This document shows, piece after piece, positions 10,721 through 21,715 of a stretch of 64,000 bases of DNA (position 1 is the first letter of the stretch; each line of letters opens with the position of its first letter). The stretch spans positions 60,001 to 124,000 of the forward strand of contig JAJEKV010000077.1 in the NCBI GenBank assembly GCA_021234155.1, written 5' to 3'. This DNA comes from Isoetes taiwanensis. Its lineage: Eukaryota; Streptophyta; Lycopodiopsida; Isoetales; Isoetaceae. The translations under genes and the position numbers were made by a program. Below the pieces are notes generated by a model. It was not told the origin of the DNA. It was given only the letters and a program-made list of their open reading frames with translations, and searched no databases.

Positions 10721-12070
10721 ATGGCTCGCCAACCCCTCAAAGCAGGGTATGTGGATCTGAGAGCATTGGGACCCCATGTTCCCTTTGATCTTTCACCCCT
10801 ACCGCTTCAAAGTAGATCTTATCTCCAACATGCAGCCCACCCGTTATTATTCGCCTTCCTTCGGGCCTCTATGGAGAGGAGATTGTGCCTCATGCTGCTG
10901 GTAATGATGACGATGAGCAGCCTTTACCTCGACTTCCACACCTTACACCAGATGTTAGGGGATGATCATGCCCGTAACGCCATCAAGGGCATCGACGGCG
11001 AGGGACCTGACCTCCCTATTGCCACAATAGATCGGGAAACCTGCTTTTGAGGTTCGATTCAAGACCGCCATTATTATGGACCAGTACATAGAGGATGAGG
11101 AGATTCCTGCTGAGCATTCTTCTACGCCTCTACCTCCTGACCCAGAAGATGACGAAGTCGTCGATGAGCAGGATTTTGTGAGATGGAAGGAACTTGCTAC
11201 AGGCCTCGCCAATTTAATGTAGGCCCTGAAACTTGAAGGGTTAAACCTTCTTCCTATAGTACTCTTGAATAACCAAGAGTACCTAATCCTTGACGATATC
11301 ATGTGGGCGTACAATGTTCTTACTGGGGTCCGCCAGCAGAAAGTAGAGGTTCTCTATGATCTTGCGGAATATTGCCAAGATGACTTCATCGACTTCACTA
11401 CACCTGGTGCAACCTACACGTAGAGAGCCTATTGGCATATCGGGCCGAGGAACAAGAGCCCGCTGAGACTCTTCAATCACTTCTCGCCAAGATTCAACAC
11501 CCCCAACCTCCGTGAAGAGCAATTTATGGCACCGACACGGTCTTTCTTCGAGATCCGGCCTCGAAATCACTATGGGCTTAGGGGATCAAGACGAGGAAGA
11601 CCTTTGGGACACCAAGGTCAGCCTTAGGGATGAGAGGGAAGAAGAAGAAGAAGAGAAGCTCCCCATCGACTTGGAGAAGGAAGCCGAGACCTCCACCGAC
11701 CCCTCAAGCTAGGGCAATGGGCAAACCATGTGGCCCGATTCTTTCTCTCGCCTTTCCGCCAAGGAGAGGTGCCGTTCTTTTCCAAGAATTTAGGGCCATC
11801 TTCCTCAAGCTTTTGGTGGGCCCCCGAGCCATATCTACTTCAGCCGGCCATAAGAAGATTGATTATCGTGGTCACCACTATTACTCCGGGTCCAGAGATT
11901 TGGCTATAGCAAAGATTGGGAGACGGGCAGGCTGCGCTTAACATGCGCCTCCTTGTGGCGCCTTTTTGGCTACTTGCTTACCACCGAGGCAGCAGCTCGA
12001 GTCCGCCTTTCTCGCTAGCCCTAGCACCACTTTGATGCTATCGCCCACCTCCTCACCAATGGACGAAGAC
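10721..12070 (+). pseudogene. Second extra ORF of the retrotransposon, unrecognised
   Basis: I do not recognise this protein. The ATG at 10721 (MARQPLKAGYVDLRALGPHV) sits behind a TATA box and a pyrimidine-rich leader. A +1 shifted continuation from about 11050 to 11420 is clearly protein-like: an acidic piece (MDQYIEDEEIPAEHS), then DEQDFVRWKELATGLANL, one stop, and LDDIMWAYNVLTGVRQQKVE. Pieces near 11510-11940 read in several frames. About 12070-12230 resembles a 3' UTR (AT-rich, no coding). No zinc finger, protease or polymerase motif is visible. It may be a captured host gene or a clade-specific accessory ORF. Confidence 0.35.
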
Positions 12071-12429
12071 GAGGGACCTAGCTCCTAGATGATTGTATTA
12101 TGTATTTTGCATTCTGAAATCACCGTAAAATTTTCATTGGCAATGTCTTAAGCCATGGTTATCACTGTGATGTGTTATCCTTTATGATTACCGCTCATTG
12201 TATCAATCAATATGTAATGCCAATATAATTTTGAATGGATCTCTTCCATGATGCGCCATTATATCTCTTGGAATTCTTGGTACTATATGCTCATCGCCCG
12301 CTTTGCGTAAGAAACATTGAGGAGTAATGGAGAGAGGATCACGTAACGTATATTCGTGGATGACCAAGGACCTCCCCGAACAGATTACGGCAAAGGTACC
12401 TAAGAGTATCCTGAGCGAGAAAATGGAGA

Positions 12430-13010
12430 CGCGATGAGGGAATCTGGCAGAGCCGAAGAACCATATGATCCGGACAAGGGGATGGCGATAGTTACCCTCC
12501 TCCGAGAACGGGCTTTTGATGATTTGAAATGGACCCTCCACCGCACATGGGACTACCGAATATGTCCGCATGAAGCCTTCGAGGATGCCAATGATCACCT
12601 CCGCAAATCTTCTACGCTATGGAGGCTTTTCAACCTTCTCATCATTAGCCCCACTTGGGATTATCAACCCGCTATCATCCAGTTTGGCACGCTTACAAGC
12701 TCGTCCGAAATGCGGCGTGAGAGTGTGCGCCATTCCGCCATGTATCCCTTTGCAAACCCCTAAGCCGAATCCTCCACTTTGTGTTCCTATGTTCAGTATG
12801 AAATAAGGAAATGGCCTCAGATCAGGCCCCTTTATGTATTATATAACTATAAGTTTATAACCGTGTTCCGTGATGAACTTTTTAATGTAACCGCTATTTC
12901 GCTTTGTAATTTGAATCTTCCGTCCTTTTCGTTTCACTTTGTGTTTCTCGATACTACCCAAAATGACTTTGTTATAACACTTACTCGTTATCGTGACTCT
13001 TCTTATATCA
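12430..13010 (+). other. Third open stretch of the extra region
   Basis: The 109-codon open stretch at 12434-12763 contains RAFDDLKWTLHRTWDYR and DANDHLRKSSTLWRLFN. The composition is protein-like and the orientation agrees with the rest of the element. It does not resemble gag and I cannot name it. It lies directly before the gag start. Confidence 0.3.
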
Positions 13011-14600
13011 TCGTGATGTTTAATATAGACGGTGACGCAATGCCACCGCGCAGTACACCCTCAAACGCCACCGGTTAACACCAACAAGAATTGATGCTAA
13101 TGAAAAGACAAACAGGCGAAGTTATGTGCCTATGTGTTGCATGCTAACCCACCACAAAAGATGTACAAGAAGACGGACCGAGTTGCCTCCCGTTTAGTCG
13201 CTTAGTCCGCCTCCGAGTCCCACCACAAACCAGCCCGGTACCCTCGCGCAAAGAGGCCCCAGCCAGAGTCCTCTACGACAGTGCCACCTCCTCAAAGTCT
13301 GCCACTTCAGTGTCATCCGAATCATCCGCATCATCAAACCAAAGCCCGAGATAAGGAGTACCGCAAGACAGATACTGCTTGGCCCAGTTTGATGGGAAAT
13401 CTAGAGGCTGCTTGAATGCCTAATCTTGGCTGAAGGATACGTGAAAGGTTGCCACCACAAACCCACGCCCCGATTTGGTGGAAGGGCTACGCCGCCAGAG
13501 CCAAAACATCCGACGGAGTTCAAAGTCTTATGTGCCCCGCGAAATGCCAACAGATCCGCTTTCTCCTCAAAGTCCGCCACTTCAGTCATCATCTGAATCA
13601 TCCGCGATCATCCGGGTGGCCATGCAAAGCCGAGATAAGGAGTACCGCAAGACAGCTTGATACAAACCATAACTAGTATATGGAAGAATAGGAAATTGGC
13701 CCCGCTTTGATGGGAAATCTAGAGGCGGCTTGAATGCCGAATCTTGGGCCGGACGAAATGAAGGAGTTCGCAGTCCTATGGCATGACAGAGAAGGATACG
13801 AAAGGTTGCCACCACAAACCTTACCGGAGCTGCCCGCATTTGGTGGAAGGGCTATGCCGAGCCAAACATCCGGACAGAGTAGATGCAACTTCGTAAAGTT
13901 TGCCAAGGCCTTCAAATCGCATTATGTGCCCCCGCGGCACATAAATGCCAACAGATCCGTGACTTTCTAAAGTTGGAGCGAAGAGTATGTCCGCATTGTG
14001 CTTACACGGATGAGTTTATGCTGCCCGACCGTATGTACCTGGTATGAATGAGAAAAGGGCAGTGGAGGGCTATATTGAGGGTTTGGCACCATCGATCAAA
14101 CGGATGGTTAAGGCCATCGACCAAATCGCTTGCGTAATTAGGCTAAAGCATTGAGCCTCGAGGAGGACATACCAAGGAATCGGGATCCGCCCCGCTTCCT
14201 TACTCGCAGCCACGGCCGCCCACACCTTTACAAACCCCGTTTCTCCAAGTCCGGGCCCCCTCGCCAGAAACTCTTACTTGCCGCCAGAGAAGAAAGTCGC
14301 TTTTACAACGCCAGATAAGCAGAACAATGCTGGTAAGGAAGTTCGAAACCTCTTACAGTCCATTCCTAAAGAGGCCAGAGAACAGCTGCGCCGAGATAAG
14401 GCATGTTACAGGTGTATGAGGCCTGGACACTTCATGCACAATTGCCCATATGTTACCCCTGATCGCCCACCGGCCATGGCCGACCTTGACTGGGACGATA
14501 TTGAGTCAACATTACCTGCTGACGAGGACGCTCCCGAGTACATTCACGGTGCATCTCATATCCTTGCAGCTATAGAAACTGGCAATGCTGAAAGTCACCG
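13010..14600 (+). pseudogene. gag: gag of the chromovirus
   Basis: Structural protein forming the virus-like particle. The likely start is the ATG at 13039 (MPPRSTPSNATG). Gag-domain pieces lie in shifted frames: a tryptophan pair in ARIWWKGYA (about 13835-13860), QQIRDFLKLE near 13950, and VPGMNEKRAVEGYIEGL with PSIKRMVKAID near 14030-14125. A CCHC zinc knuckle (C-X2-C-X4-H-X4-C, CYRCMRPGHFMHNC) lies at 14404-14445 inside the open frame 14278-14673. A 5' part of gag is duplicated in tandem (13288-13564 and 13565-13970). Frameshifts are frequent, many near CCG/CG where CAG/CTG would be expected. Confidence 0.8.
13288..13970 (+). repeat. Tandem duplication inside gag
   Basis: CCTCAAAGTCYGCCACTTCAG begins both units. 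The first (about 277 bases) lacks two segments present in the second (about 405 bases), around TAGTATATGGAAGAATAGG and GAACGAAATG-like sequence before GAAGGATACG. Apart from these gaps the units are close to identical. It is either a real recent duplication or an assembly join of two element copies. Confidence 0.65.
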
Positions 14601-14960
14601 GCCATTTTTCCACCATAGGCCAAGTAGACAAGAAGCCTTTTGTAATTTTTATGGATACCGGGAGTACACATAATTTTGCTTCTCCTAGAATGGCCCAGTC
14701 CTACAAACCGAAACCCTAAGGTCACGAATCGAGGCCCGCCACTTTAGCCAAAGGTAAGGTTAGACATACTCATGGTCGCCGATCAACCTTAAGATGCAAA
14801 AGCGCCAGCACTGGGCCAAGGGTGCCGAAGTTAATGGATATTGGCAAATACGACCTCATTGTTGGAATGGAATTTTGGCATCCGCAAAAGCCAACATAGA
14901 TCATGAGAAGAGAGAAGTTACCTTCAACGCAGCTTAATGGAACCCGCGCAGAACTATAAA
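14600..14960 (+). pseudogene. pro: Aspartic protease of the chromovirus
   Basis: The retroviral-type aspartic protease signature DTGSTHNF begins at 14654 in the frame KKPFVIFMDTGSTHNFAS, which is shifted relative to the gag zinc-knuckle frame. The C-terminal block (KYDLIVGMEFW) follows at about 14850-14880, at a typical distance. The enzyme cleaves the Gag-Pol polyprotein. Confidence 0.8.
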
Positions 14961-15239
14961 AGGTGAACCATTCAACCCTATCATGCGCCTATGTCCATTC
15001 GACAGCTTAGATAAAGCTATACGCTAAACAAAAGCTCCTCCTCATATTAGACTTGCTTCCATTGAGTCCATTGTAAGCAAAACCAAGTAATCAACACCTT
15101 GCCACGGGATTGCCAAGATTCTCCATGAATTTAGCCGATCTTTTCCCGCATTTAAATCCGTAAGCTTCCTCCTTTAGGGGTAGAATGTGAGATAGCTTTT
15201 TAGAGCCCTGTACTAAACCCACCAAAGAAGGCCCTCGCA

Positions 15240-15960
15240 CCGCATGAGTCTTCCGTGAGTTGGCGAGCTTAAGAAACAACTTCAAGAGCTGCTAAACCTA
15301 GGTTTTATTCGACCTAGCTGCTGCCCTTTGGCCTCTATTCTTTTTGTGAAGAAAAAGGACGGCTCCTTGAGAATGTGTATTGATTATCGGCAACTCAACA
15401 AGCATACTATCAAAAATCACTATGCTTTGCCAAGGGCGATGATCCGATGGATCGCTGTAAGGGGTCAAGTATTTTCAAAGATTGATCTTCGCCAGATACC
15501 ATCGATAAGAATTAAAGAGGAAGACATCCATAAATCTGCTTTTCGCACTAGATATGGGCATTATGAGTTTACCGCTATGCCTTCGATTAATCTAATGCCC
15601 CGCAACATTTATGCGGTTGATGAATGATGTTTTCCGACAATACTTGGATGACTTTGTTGTTATTTTCTTTGACGACATTCTCATCTACAAGAAGACCTCT
15701 ACAGAGCATGAGAAACATCTTAAATTGGCTCTACAAAAGTTAAGACGCCATCGCCTTTTGCCAAGTTCTCTATGCAAGTTTGCCACCCAAAGGTTGATTA
15801 CTTGGGTCATATTATTTCAGCAGAGGGAATTGCTACAGATCCCGCGAAAGATAGAGGCCGGTAAGGGAATGGCCTATTCCGTGAAATGTCTCCTAAGTCC
15901 GCAGCTTGGGATTAGCAGATATTACCGAAAATTTGTAAAGGATTTTGCAAGGATTGCAGC
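15240..15960 (+). pseudogene. pol: Reverse transcriptase of the chromovirus
   Basis: The open frame 15328-15627 holds [20 protein letters not shown] and later [20 protein letters not shown]. The open frame from 15611 holds the catalytic box as FFDDILIY (15664-15690) preceded by YLDDFVV. Both are core motifs of Ty3/gypsy RT. The break between the frames lies at two sites where one base of an expected CAG codon is missing (ACCATCGATAAG near 15505 and GCCCCGCAAC near 15600). RT copies the element RNA into DNA in the particle. Confidence 0.9.
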
Positions 15961-16480
15961 CCCTCTTACAAATCTTACCAAGCATGAGAAGGTGAAGGAT
16001 TGGATGGAGCACCGAAGACTAAGGTTCGTGGAAGTTTCCAGCAGCTTTAAAGATGCCTTTAACCTCGCACCCGCTTCTCACGCTGTCCGATCCCGATAAG
16101 GATAAACTAGTGGCCACAGATGCCGCGAAAATTGCCACCGGTGGGGTTCTAATGCGAGGGGAGGGTTATTGCTTATGATTCAAAGAAGATGAATGAGACG
16201 TAACAACGATATCCTACCCATGACCAGAATTGCTAGTCATTGTTCAAGCTTTTATGCAATATGGAGACACTACCTCCTTGGTAGAAGGTTCCAGCTTGAC
16301 ACACGATCACCAAAGTCTCCGATATTTGACCACCCAACCCAATCTCAACCTCCGCCGAGGAGATGGATGGAATTTCTTGAAGAATATGATTTTGAGATCA
16401 TGTATAAGCCCTGAAAGCACAATGTGGTTGCGGATGCATTATCACGCCATCCCTTGGTAACCCGAACCCATTGTAATGCG
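15960..16480 (+). pseudogene. RNase H domain of the chromovirus
   Basis: LVATDA with TGGVLMR (about 16108-16160) is the first RNase H strand with its catalytic aspartate. Further on come DHQSLRYLTTQPNLN (about 16305-16350), EEYDFEIMYKP (about 16378-16410) and VVADALSRHPL in a shifted frame to about 16457. This is the usual end of the RT-RNase H connection in Ty3/gypsy elements. Frames are broken several times. Confidence 0.8.
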
Positions 16481-16599
16481 ATTTCGACACTCACAAGTGA
16501 GTTTGGTAAACGATAGAACAAACTTTAGCCACCGATCCCGAAGTTCTATGAAATTTGAGTAGTCTAAATAAGGAGGCACGCATTTATAAAGAACGCGGA

Positions 16600-17620
16600 C
16601 GCTTCCTCCCATCATATAAGAAAGAGGGCAATTTGTTGTATCACAAGGACAAGTTGTGTGTACCTCATACTTCCTGGTGCGTAAGTTAATCCTCCATGAC
16701 ACGCACAACAGCCCTATAGCCGGACATGCCGGTTTTATGAAGACCTACTTTAAAATCCGGCCCAGCTTATTTTTGGCCTTCGATGAAGAAGGACATTGCC
16801 GTACATTAAGCAAAGTCAAGTATGTCGCCAGACCAAGGCGTAACAATTAAGGACTCCGTGAGAATTGCAACCTTTGATGTGCCCAACGCTAAGGGGAAGT
16901 GATAACCATGGATTTTATAGTGGGCCTTCCACGCATTCGTGGATATGATGGGTTAATGGTCGTGGGTCGACAAATTGTCAAAAATGGCTCATTTCTTGCC
17001 ATGTCGCACCACCGGACACCGCCTTTGATAATCGCTCGCTTTTTTGCAAAAGAGATCTTCAGGTTGCACGGAATGCCACGGTCATTGTATCCGATGCAGA
17101 TCCCAAATTTGTAAGTGCATTTTGGAAAGATTTCTTCACCACCATACAAACCAAGCTTGCTATGAGTACACCTTATCATCCTCGACGGATGGTCAAACAG
17201 AGCGCACTAATCGTATTATAGAGGATATGCTACGGTTATGTGTGGAGTAAGCAATCCCAATGGGTCGACTATATTTATCTCGCTGAGTTTGCCTATAACA
17301 AGATGAAACAGAGTCTTCCGCATCGTCTCCTTTCATGATAAACTATGGTTATCAATGCCTCACCCGCACACCGGCATAACCCCTCGTTTCTAAAGTGGAG
17401 GTCTCCCAACAGCCCTTTTGGAAATGCAGCCTTAGTTGAAGAGGTTCGTGGTTACTTGTTAGCACGCAAATGCCGTAAAAGTGTAGCGGATAAACACGTA
17501 ACCCCACGAATCTTCCAAGTGGGCTTAATCCGCTTGGCTTAAAAATCAAGGTAAAACAAGCCAAGCTTAAAATTGGTAACCGCAAGAAGTTAGCACCCGC
17601 ATGGGCGGGACCATTCAAAA
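16600..17620 (+). pseudogene. Integrase of the chromovirus
   Basis: The zinc-binding histidines appear in LILHDTHNSPIAGHAGF (about 16686-16740). The DDE catalytic core follows. The first aspartate lies in VITMDFIVGLPR (about 16900-16935), the second region near 17080-17105 reads DADPKF in a shifted frame, and the glutamate lies in DGQTERTNRIIEDML (about 17185-17230). LAPAWAGPFKITE (about 17590-17630) and LKIHKVFHASLLKK (about 17670-17710) mark the C-terminal linker. Integrase inserts the cDNA into host chromatin. Confidence 0.85.
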
Positions 17621-17830
17621 TCACCGAAATTTATTGGAGAACAAATATCGCTTGATCTGCCGCCCCGCTTGAAGATCCACAAGGTCTTCCACGCGAGTCT
17701 TCTAAAAAAAGACACCCCCTGATCCGCAGAGAGGTTTTGGAAACCCCAACCCTCCTCGAAATGACAGAGGAGCAAATGAGATAGTGCCCTCAAGCTCTCC
17801 TTGACCGGCTTATAAACGTAATTCGAGGAC

Positions 17831-17925
17831 TCAAAAGTTGCAATACCGGGTCAAGTGGAAGCACTTGCCGGTGGAGGATGCTACATGGGTGATGGAAACG
17901 CACTTTGAGAAGCACTATCCGTGAT
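17831..17925 (+). pseudogene. Chromodomain at the integrase C-terminus
   Basis: The frame LQYRVKWKHLPVEDATWVME followed by THFEKHYP has the chromodomain pattern Y-x-VKW-x(6)-D/E-x-TW with its aromatic residues. It ends at a stop shortly after. Chromodomains of chromovirus integrases bind modified histone H3 tails and direct insertion into heterochromatin. Its presence alongside an H3-like ORF in the same element is striking. Confidence 0.8.
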
Positions 17926-17929
17926 TTTA

Positions 17930-18590
17930 TGCGCCAATCTCAAGGTCAAGACCATCAACGATGCTATCAACCCCGCCCCCGGCGGTAAGCTTGAAGACTT
18001 GATTCGCCGAGAATATGTAGAGGGTAGATGCATCCTAGTTAACAACTACTACCGATGATGGGATCACCTTTGTGTTCCTTAGGACGGGTGTAATCGCCAA
18101 TGTGGACATGACCGCTAACCGCTTGTAAAGCATGTAGTTCATAGCCGCATTCATCTCGGGGCTATAATAGGAACCCCGACCATTCCTTACGCCACAATGA
18201 ACTACGAACTATAGGCATGATAGGTTCCTCGTGTACATAAATTTTCTTTTATTTTCTTATAGGGTGGACCCTTCAACCACAACCTAATTATTTTATCTAT
18301 ATAAACTAATATATTACCATGTGCGCCGCTGAGCAAAGACGCGACCCGGCCCATGTTAGGGGTTGTTGATGACCCGATTTCTTCGCTTTATGTTATCTAC
18401 ATGTTCTCGCTTTGTTGTTGATCTTGGACCTTGGTCCTTGCACTTTTAATTATGATAAGGATGTAAATTGCACTTTTGGTGCTTAAACCGTTGTAAACTT
18501 GAAAGCTTTAATATATTACCTTCAAATAAGGAATTTCCTTCTTGTCATTTATTATATTTGTATCTAACCTCAATGCCGAGGACAAAGATT
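17930..18590 (+). other. 3' untranslated/internal region of the chromovirus
   Basis: A short protein-like piece (GKLEDLIRREYVEGRCILVN near 17985-18045) follows the chromodomain, then AT-rich sequence without coding signal up to the purine tract. Confidence 0.4.
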
Positions 18591-18591
18591 A

Positions 18592-18611
18592 TTTTTAAGG
18601 AGGGGAGAATG
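18592..18611 (+). promoter_or_regulatory. Polypurine tract
   Basis: TTTTAAGGAGGGGAGAATG lies immediately before the 3' LTR start TGACG. This purine-rich run is the expected primer for plus-strand synthesis. Confidence 0.8.
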
Positions 18612-20213
18612 TGACGCCCAAGTATTTATACTGGATAAGTATAAATATGTTGACACGCCACCAAGGATACATACATGCCACATGGGGTATGGGAACCTAG
18701 GTGGTTCACTTAAAAGGGATTAAATAAGCTATGCTAATTTAATTATTGACAATAATAACCTATAATTAAGGAACTAATATTTAAAACCATAATTAAGCTA
18801 ATTATGGTTTGGGAAGGCCACGCACCACCCTCGATTGGTTAGCATGATAATGCTAATTGGGGTCAATAGGGTGGATCACCACCCCCATATCAGCCACAAC
18901 TCACCTTGAGCAAAGGAGCCACCCTTGTGACCGAAATGAAGCCCACCTTGAGCAATTGGACGCCACCCTTCTCACACAGTTGAACACCAAGATCAAGAAG
19001 ATGGAGATCCCCAATGACAATGGGTCGAGTCGAAACACGTGGGTGGCTAGTGTAGTTGTGAATTCTAGGATAAGCCCTCGCTGGGCACCCGCTTGGGTTG
19101 TTGGTCTATTCTCTCTGTGTTTACTCGTGAGGAACTAACCCTTGATTGTAAAGGTAGGTTCTCTATATATTTCGATTCTGGTTTTGCTTGTAATAGATGG
19201 ATTGGTGGTTGTTAGCCTAGTGTTACCGAAATGGGGAATTAAGGGGGTAGAGACCTCTCGAGGCTATTTATTGTAGTATGCTCCTAGATAGAGCCCCAGA
19301 TATCCCGCAAATGCTGCCCGTGGCACAAGAGCCCACCGGTCATAGATGCTATGGTATTGGCTTAGCACCGCACAAGGAACACAAGGGTGAAGTGGGGGTG
19401 GGTCTTGCACGAACATAAAAGGCTCCTCGACTCCTACAAATGAGCTAGGGCCCGATAGCCGGGCCACGAGGGGGCTGTATGGGTCCGACACTCCCGGTGT
19501 AGAGGTGTGACCCGTATGGGGCACCTTGCACTTTGAGTAGATTTAGGGTGAGTAAGTCGGGTACGATGCGGGGTCAGCCGATGCACGTATTCTCTAGCTC
19601 ACCCATGGAACCACCGTGATTACGAAGGGGACGCCTCCCGACCTGCCTCATCTGACCGGGGCTTCATGAACCCCGAGTAGGCTCGCCAGGGTGATGCCTC
19701 GAGCCCGCTGCGTCTCCTGGAAGCTATAGCGAAGCCATAGCGTGAATTGACCCATCTCAAAGTGTGCACGTGAGGGGCGGATGGAGTGGACCACCCTAGC
19801 CGATGTCCTATGCCAGCCAACACCAGGTTATACCTGTCTGGCGATCTCTTGAGGCCAAGCCGCCGGTTTACCCTCACAGAGTCTAACCGGGTAGAACCTT
19901 GGGTTTGGGGTGTTTTCTTAGGTTTAGATGCATATGCTTTGCCGCTGGTATTTGATGGATGTGCCACCCTTCGTGGTGGTTATTTATATATATAATTTAT
20001 GCTTTGGTGCTAACCCTTGTATTCACGCTTCCGGCGACGAGGCTTCATTGAAGGCGTGGGCGAATGACCCCTCGCGTCCTTCACTTGAGCCGCCTTATTA
20101 TAGACGGCCCGAAAGTTAGGACGGAGGGGCTCCGCTTATGGCAAGTTGGTTGCCATGGGAGGGGAAAGTCCGTATGTATACGGTCAGAGGGTCGATATGT
20201 TCGTGGAGCCACA
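18612..20213 (+). repeat. 3' LTR
   Basis: Starts TGACGCCCAAGTATTTATAC and ends GTGGAGCCACA. It aligns with the 5' LTR over about 1.6 kb. A TATA box lies at about 19981-19997. The purine tract sits directly upstream. Confidence 0.9.
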
Positions 20214-20339
20214 CCGGGATGATCTCGACAACGGTGCGCAAGAAAGGGTTGGAGATCGGCCTCGAACACCTCGACCTCGAGTAGCTCACTCCACCTGGTC
20301 TAACCAGATCTATTTTCGATTTTGAGAAATCTCAAAAGT

Positions 20340-20450
20340 ACACGTGGCGCCATGTCCTCCCATCTCAACGATTTTTAGGTATATGAAAAATGGGTATTAA
20401 CTATCTTCTTAGCCACGTGTTGAAAAATATTACCTCTCTATAAATTTGGA
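20340..20450 (+). promoter_or_regulatory. Promoter-like stretch with two G-boxes and a TATA box
   Basis: TACACGTGGC near 20339 and GCCACGTGTT near 20415 are ACGT-core G-boxes, and CTCTCTATAAATTTGG gives a TATA box near 20436-20443. It sits just beyond the 3' LTR and points toward the open stretch at 20650-20967. Binding by bZIP/bHLH factors is known for such boxes; function here is inferred. Confidence 0.35.
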
Positions 20451-20645
20451 GATTTAGAAGAGTTAGAGAAAGATATTGCCTCGTGTGAAAATAAGGTCTT
20501 CTACTATACCTCCACGTTTTAGCTCTAATGCATACGCTTTCAGTTACAGTAATGTGTACAAACGTGATCGTATGCTATCGAAATTGTTAGTTTGTGCTTC
20601 AAATTTGCCTTTGATCTGCAGGGCATATGTCAGTACATACTGAAA

Positions 20646-20967
20646 TTACTTGCATATATTTGTGATTGGTACAATTGTTTGCTTACCGTTACGTCCTTGC
20701 TGTTTTCGACATGACTTGGATACACAATGTCTTTCATGCGTCGAATTGTTAATGTGTCGTAATTTACAATTGTCGGGTGTGTTTCCTTCTTCGGTCTTCT
20801 TCGCTAAGAATGCTAGTGTTGCATTTGATGTGGAGAGATCGCCAAATGCCTCAATCGTGACACGCAAATGCTTTTTGAACAAAACTCTTGGCTTGTCCCC
20901 TATGAAATCTAGATTAGTTTGTATTGTTGGCAATGACAAAATAAGAAATAGATTTTGTTACTTTTGA
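20646..20967. other. Open stretch on both strands, unassigned
   Basis: The plus strand is open for 105 codons (20650-20967) and the minus strand for 97 codons (20646-20939). The minus-strand reading (RVLFKKHLRVTIEAFGDLS, then NATLAFLAKKTEEGN) looks more protein-like. The plus strand has the promoter-like context upstream. I recognise neither, so the strand is undecided. Confidence 0.3.
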
Positions 20968-21382
20968 AGAATCTGTTTTGCAACTCATCATGTATTGGTT
21001 CTTGTTCTTTCCGTAATGTCAAGTTTGCCATGTCCTCTTCTTGGTTGCCGCCAACATTTGTAGCGACGCCTTCCCCGCAAGATCTTGTGGTTCCGATGAT
21101 GACACTTTAAGGGAAAAACTTAAAGGCGAAGCTACTTGCAACAACAATTGTATAGACAAGTCAAGAAGGAACAATCTTTAGATAAGAACAAACAAACTTT
21201 GGTTTCCACAACCAATGGATTTGGGCATCCAAATCTCCACCCAACCGGATCCAAGACAAGAACTAAGGCAATTTCCAAGGGAAAAAATGAAAGGAATTGA
21301 TCATAGCTTATTATCCCTTCTACTATGATCAAACCAATCTTACAATAGTATGGGCTCAATTCAATCACCAAGGAATACAATC

Positions 21383-21715
21383 TTAGGCTTAACCGAAAAG
21401 CCGATATCCCCACCAGGCCGCCGAAAAGCGAGGCGGACTCCGCAAGATCTTTAGCCGGATCAAGGAGTTACAGTGTCCGCCTTGGGCAACAACGATCGGG
21501 GACCCGGTTCAATCAGGCCGAGGTCGAAGGTTCTTAGGCTTAACCGAAAAGCCGAGATATCCCTGGCCGATCCGAAGCCGGAACGTAGAGCAGCCCGTAA
21601 GTCCCGCCGCAAGAGCTTCAGCCGGATCAAGGAGTTACAAGTGTCGCCTTTTGGGCAACAAATGGGACGTGGACCCGGTTCATCAAGCCGAGGCCGAAGG
21701 TTTGTTGGTGCCGGA
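21383..21715. repeat. Two-copy tandem repeat of about 150-165 bp
   Basis: Two units begin CTTAGGCTTAACCGAAAAGCC (about 21383 and 21532). Both continue through AGCCGGATCAAGGAGTTACA and GGACCCGGTTCA to AGGCCGAAGG-like ends. The GC-rich units differ by small indels at CCG/CTG-like sites. The surrounding 21.1-22.3 kb looks like repeat-derived sequence. Confidence 0.7.

Larger units (their letters stand above)
6873..20213 (+). mobile_element. Chromovirus (Ty3/gypsy) LTR retrotransposon with extra 5' ORFs
   Basis: A complete-length element of about 13.3 kb. In order it has a 5' LTR, a tRNA-Met type primer binding site, an extra region of about 4.5 kb, gag, protease, reverse transcriptase, RNase H, integrase, a chromodomain, a purine tract and a 3' LTR. 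The order PR-RT-RH-IN-chromodomain is that of Ty3/gypsy chromoviruses. Both LTRs begin TGACG and end CCACA. Reading frames are broken repeatedly, but several breaks sit where a conserved codon pair should contain CAG and one base is missing, for example in the YHQI stretch of RT near 15505. Decay and sequencing error therefore cannot be separated here. Bases flanking the two ends (CGGTG at left, CCGGG at right) do not form a clean 5-bp target duplication. Confidence 0.9.

Noticed and set aside
14600-14700. Programmed ribosomal frameshift between gag and protease
   Set aside because: Frames shift at many other places in the element and base errors are likely, so a single shift cannot be given a biological meaning.
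6868-20218. Target-site duplication of the chromovirus
   Set aside because: The five bases left of the 5' LTR (CGGTG) and right of the 3' LTR (CCGGG) are only vaguely alike. CGGTG also occurs about 20 bases further right (near 20230). With the base noise here I do not claim a duplication.
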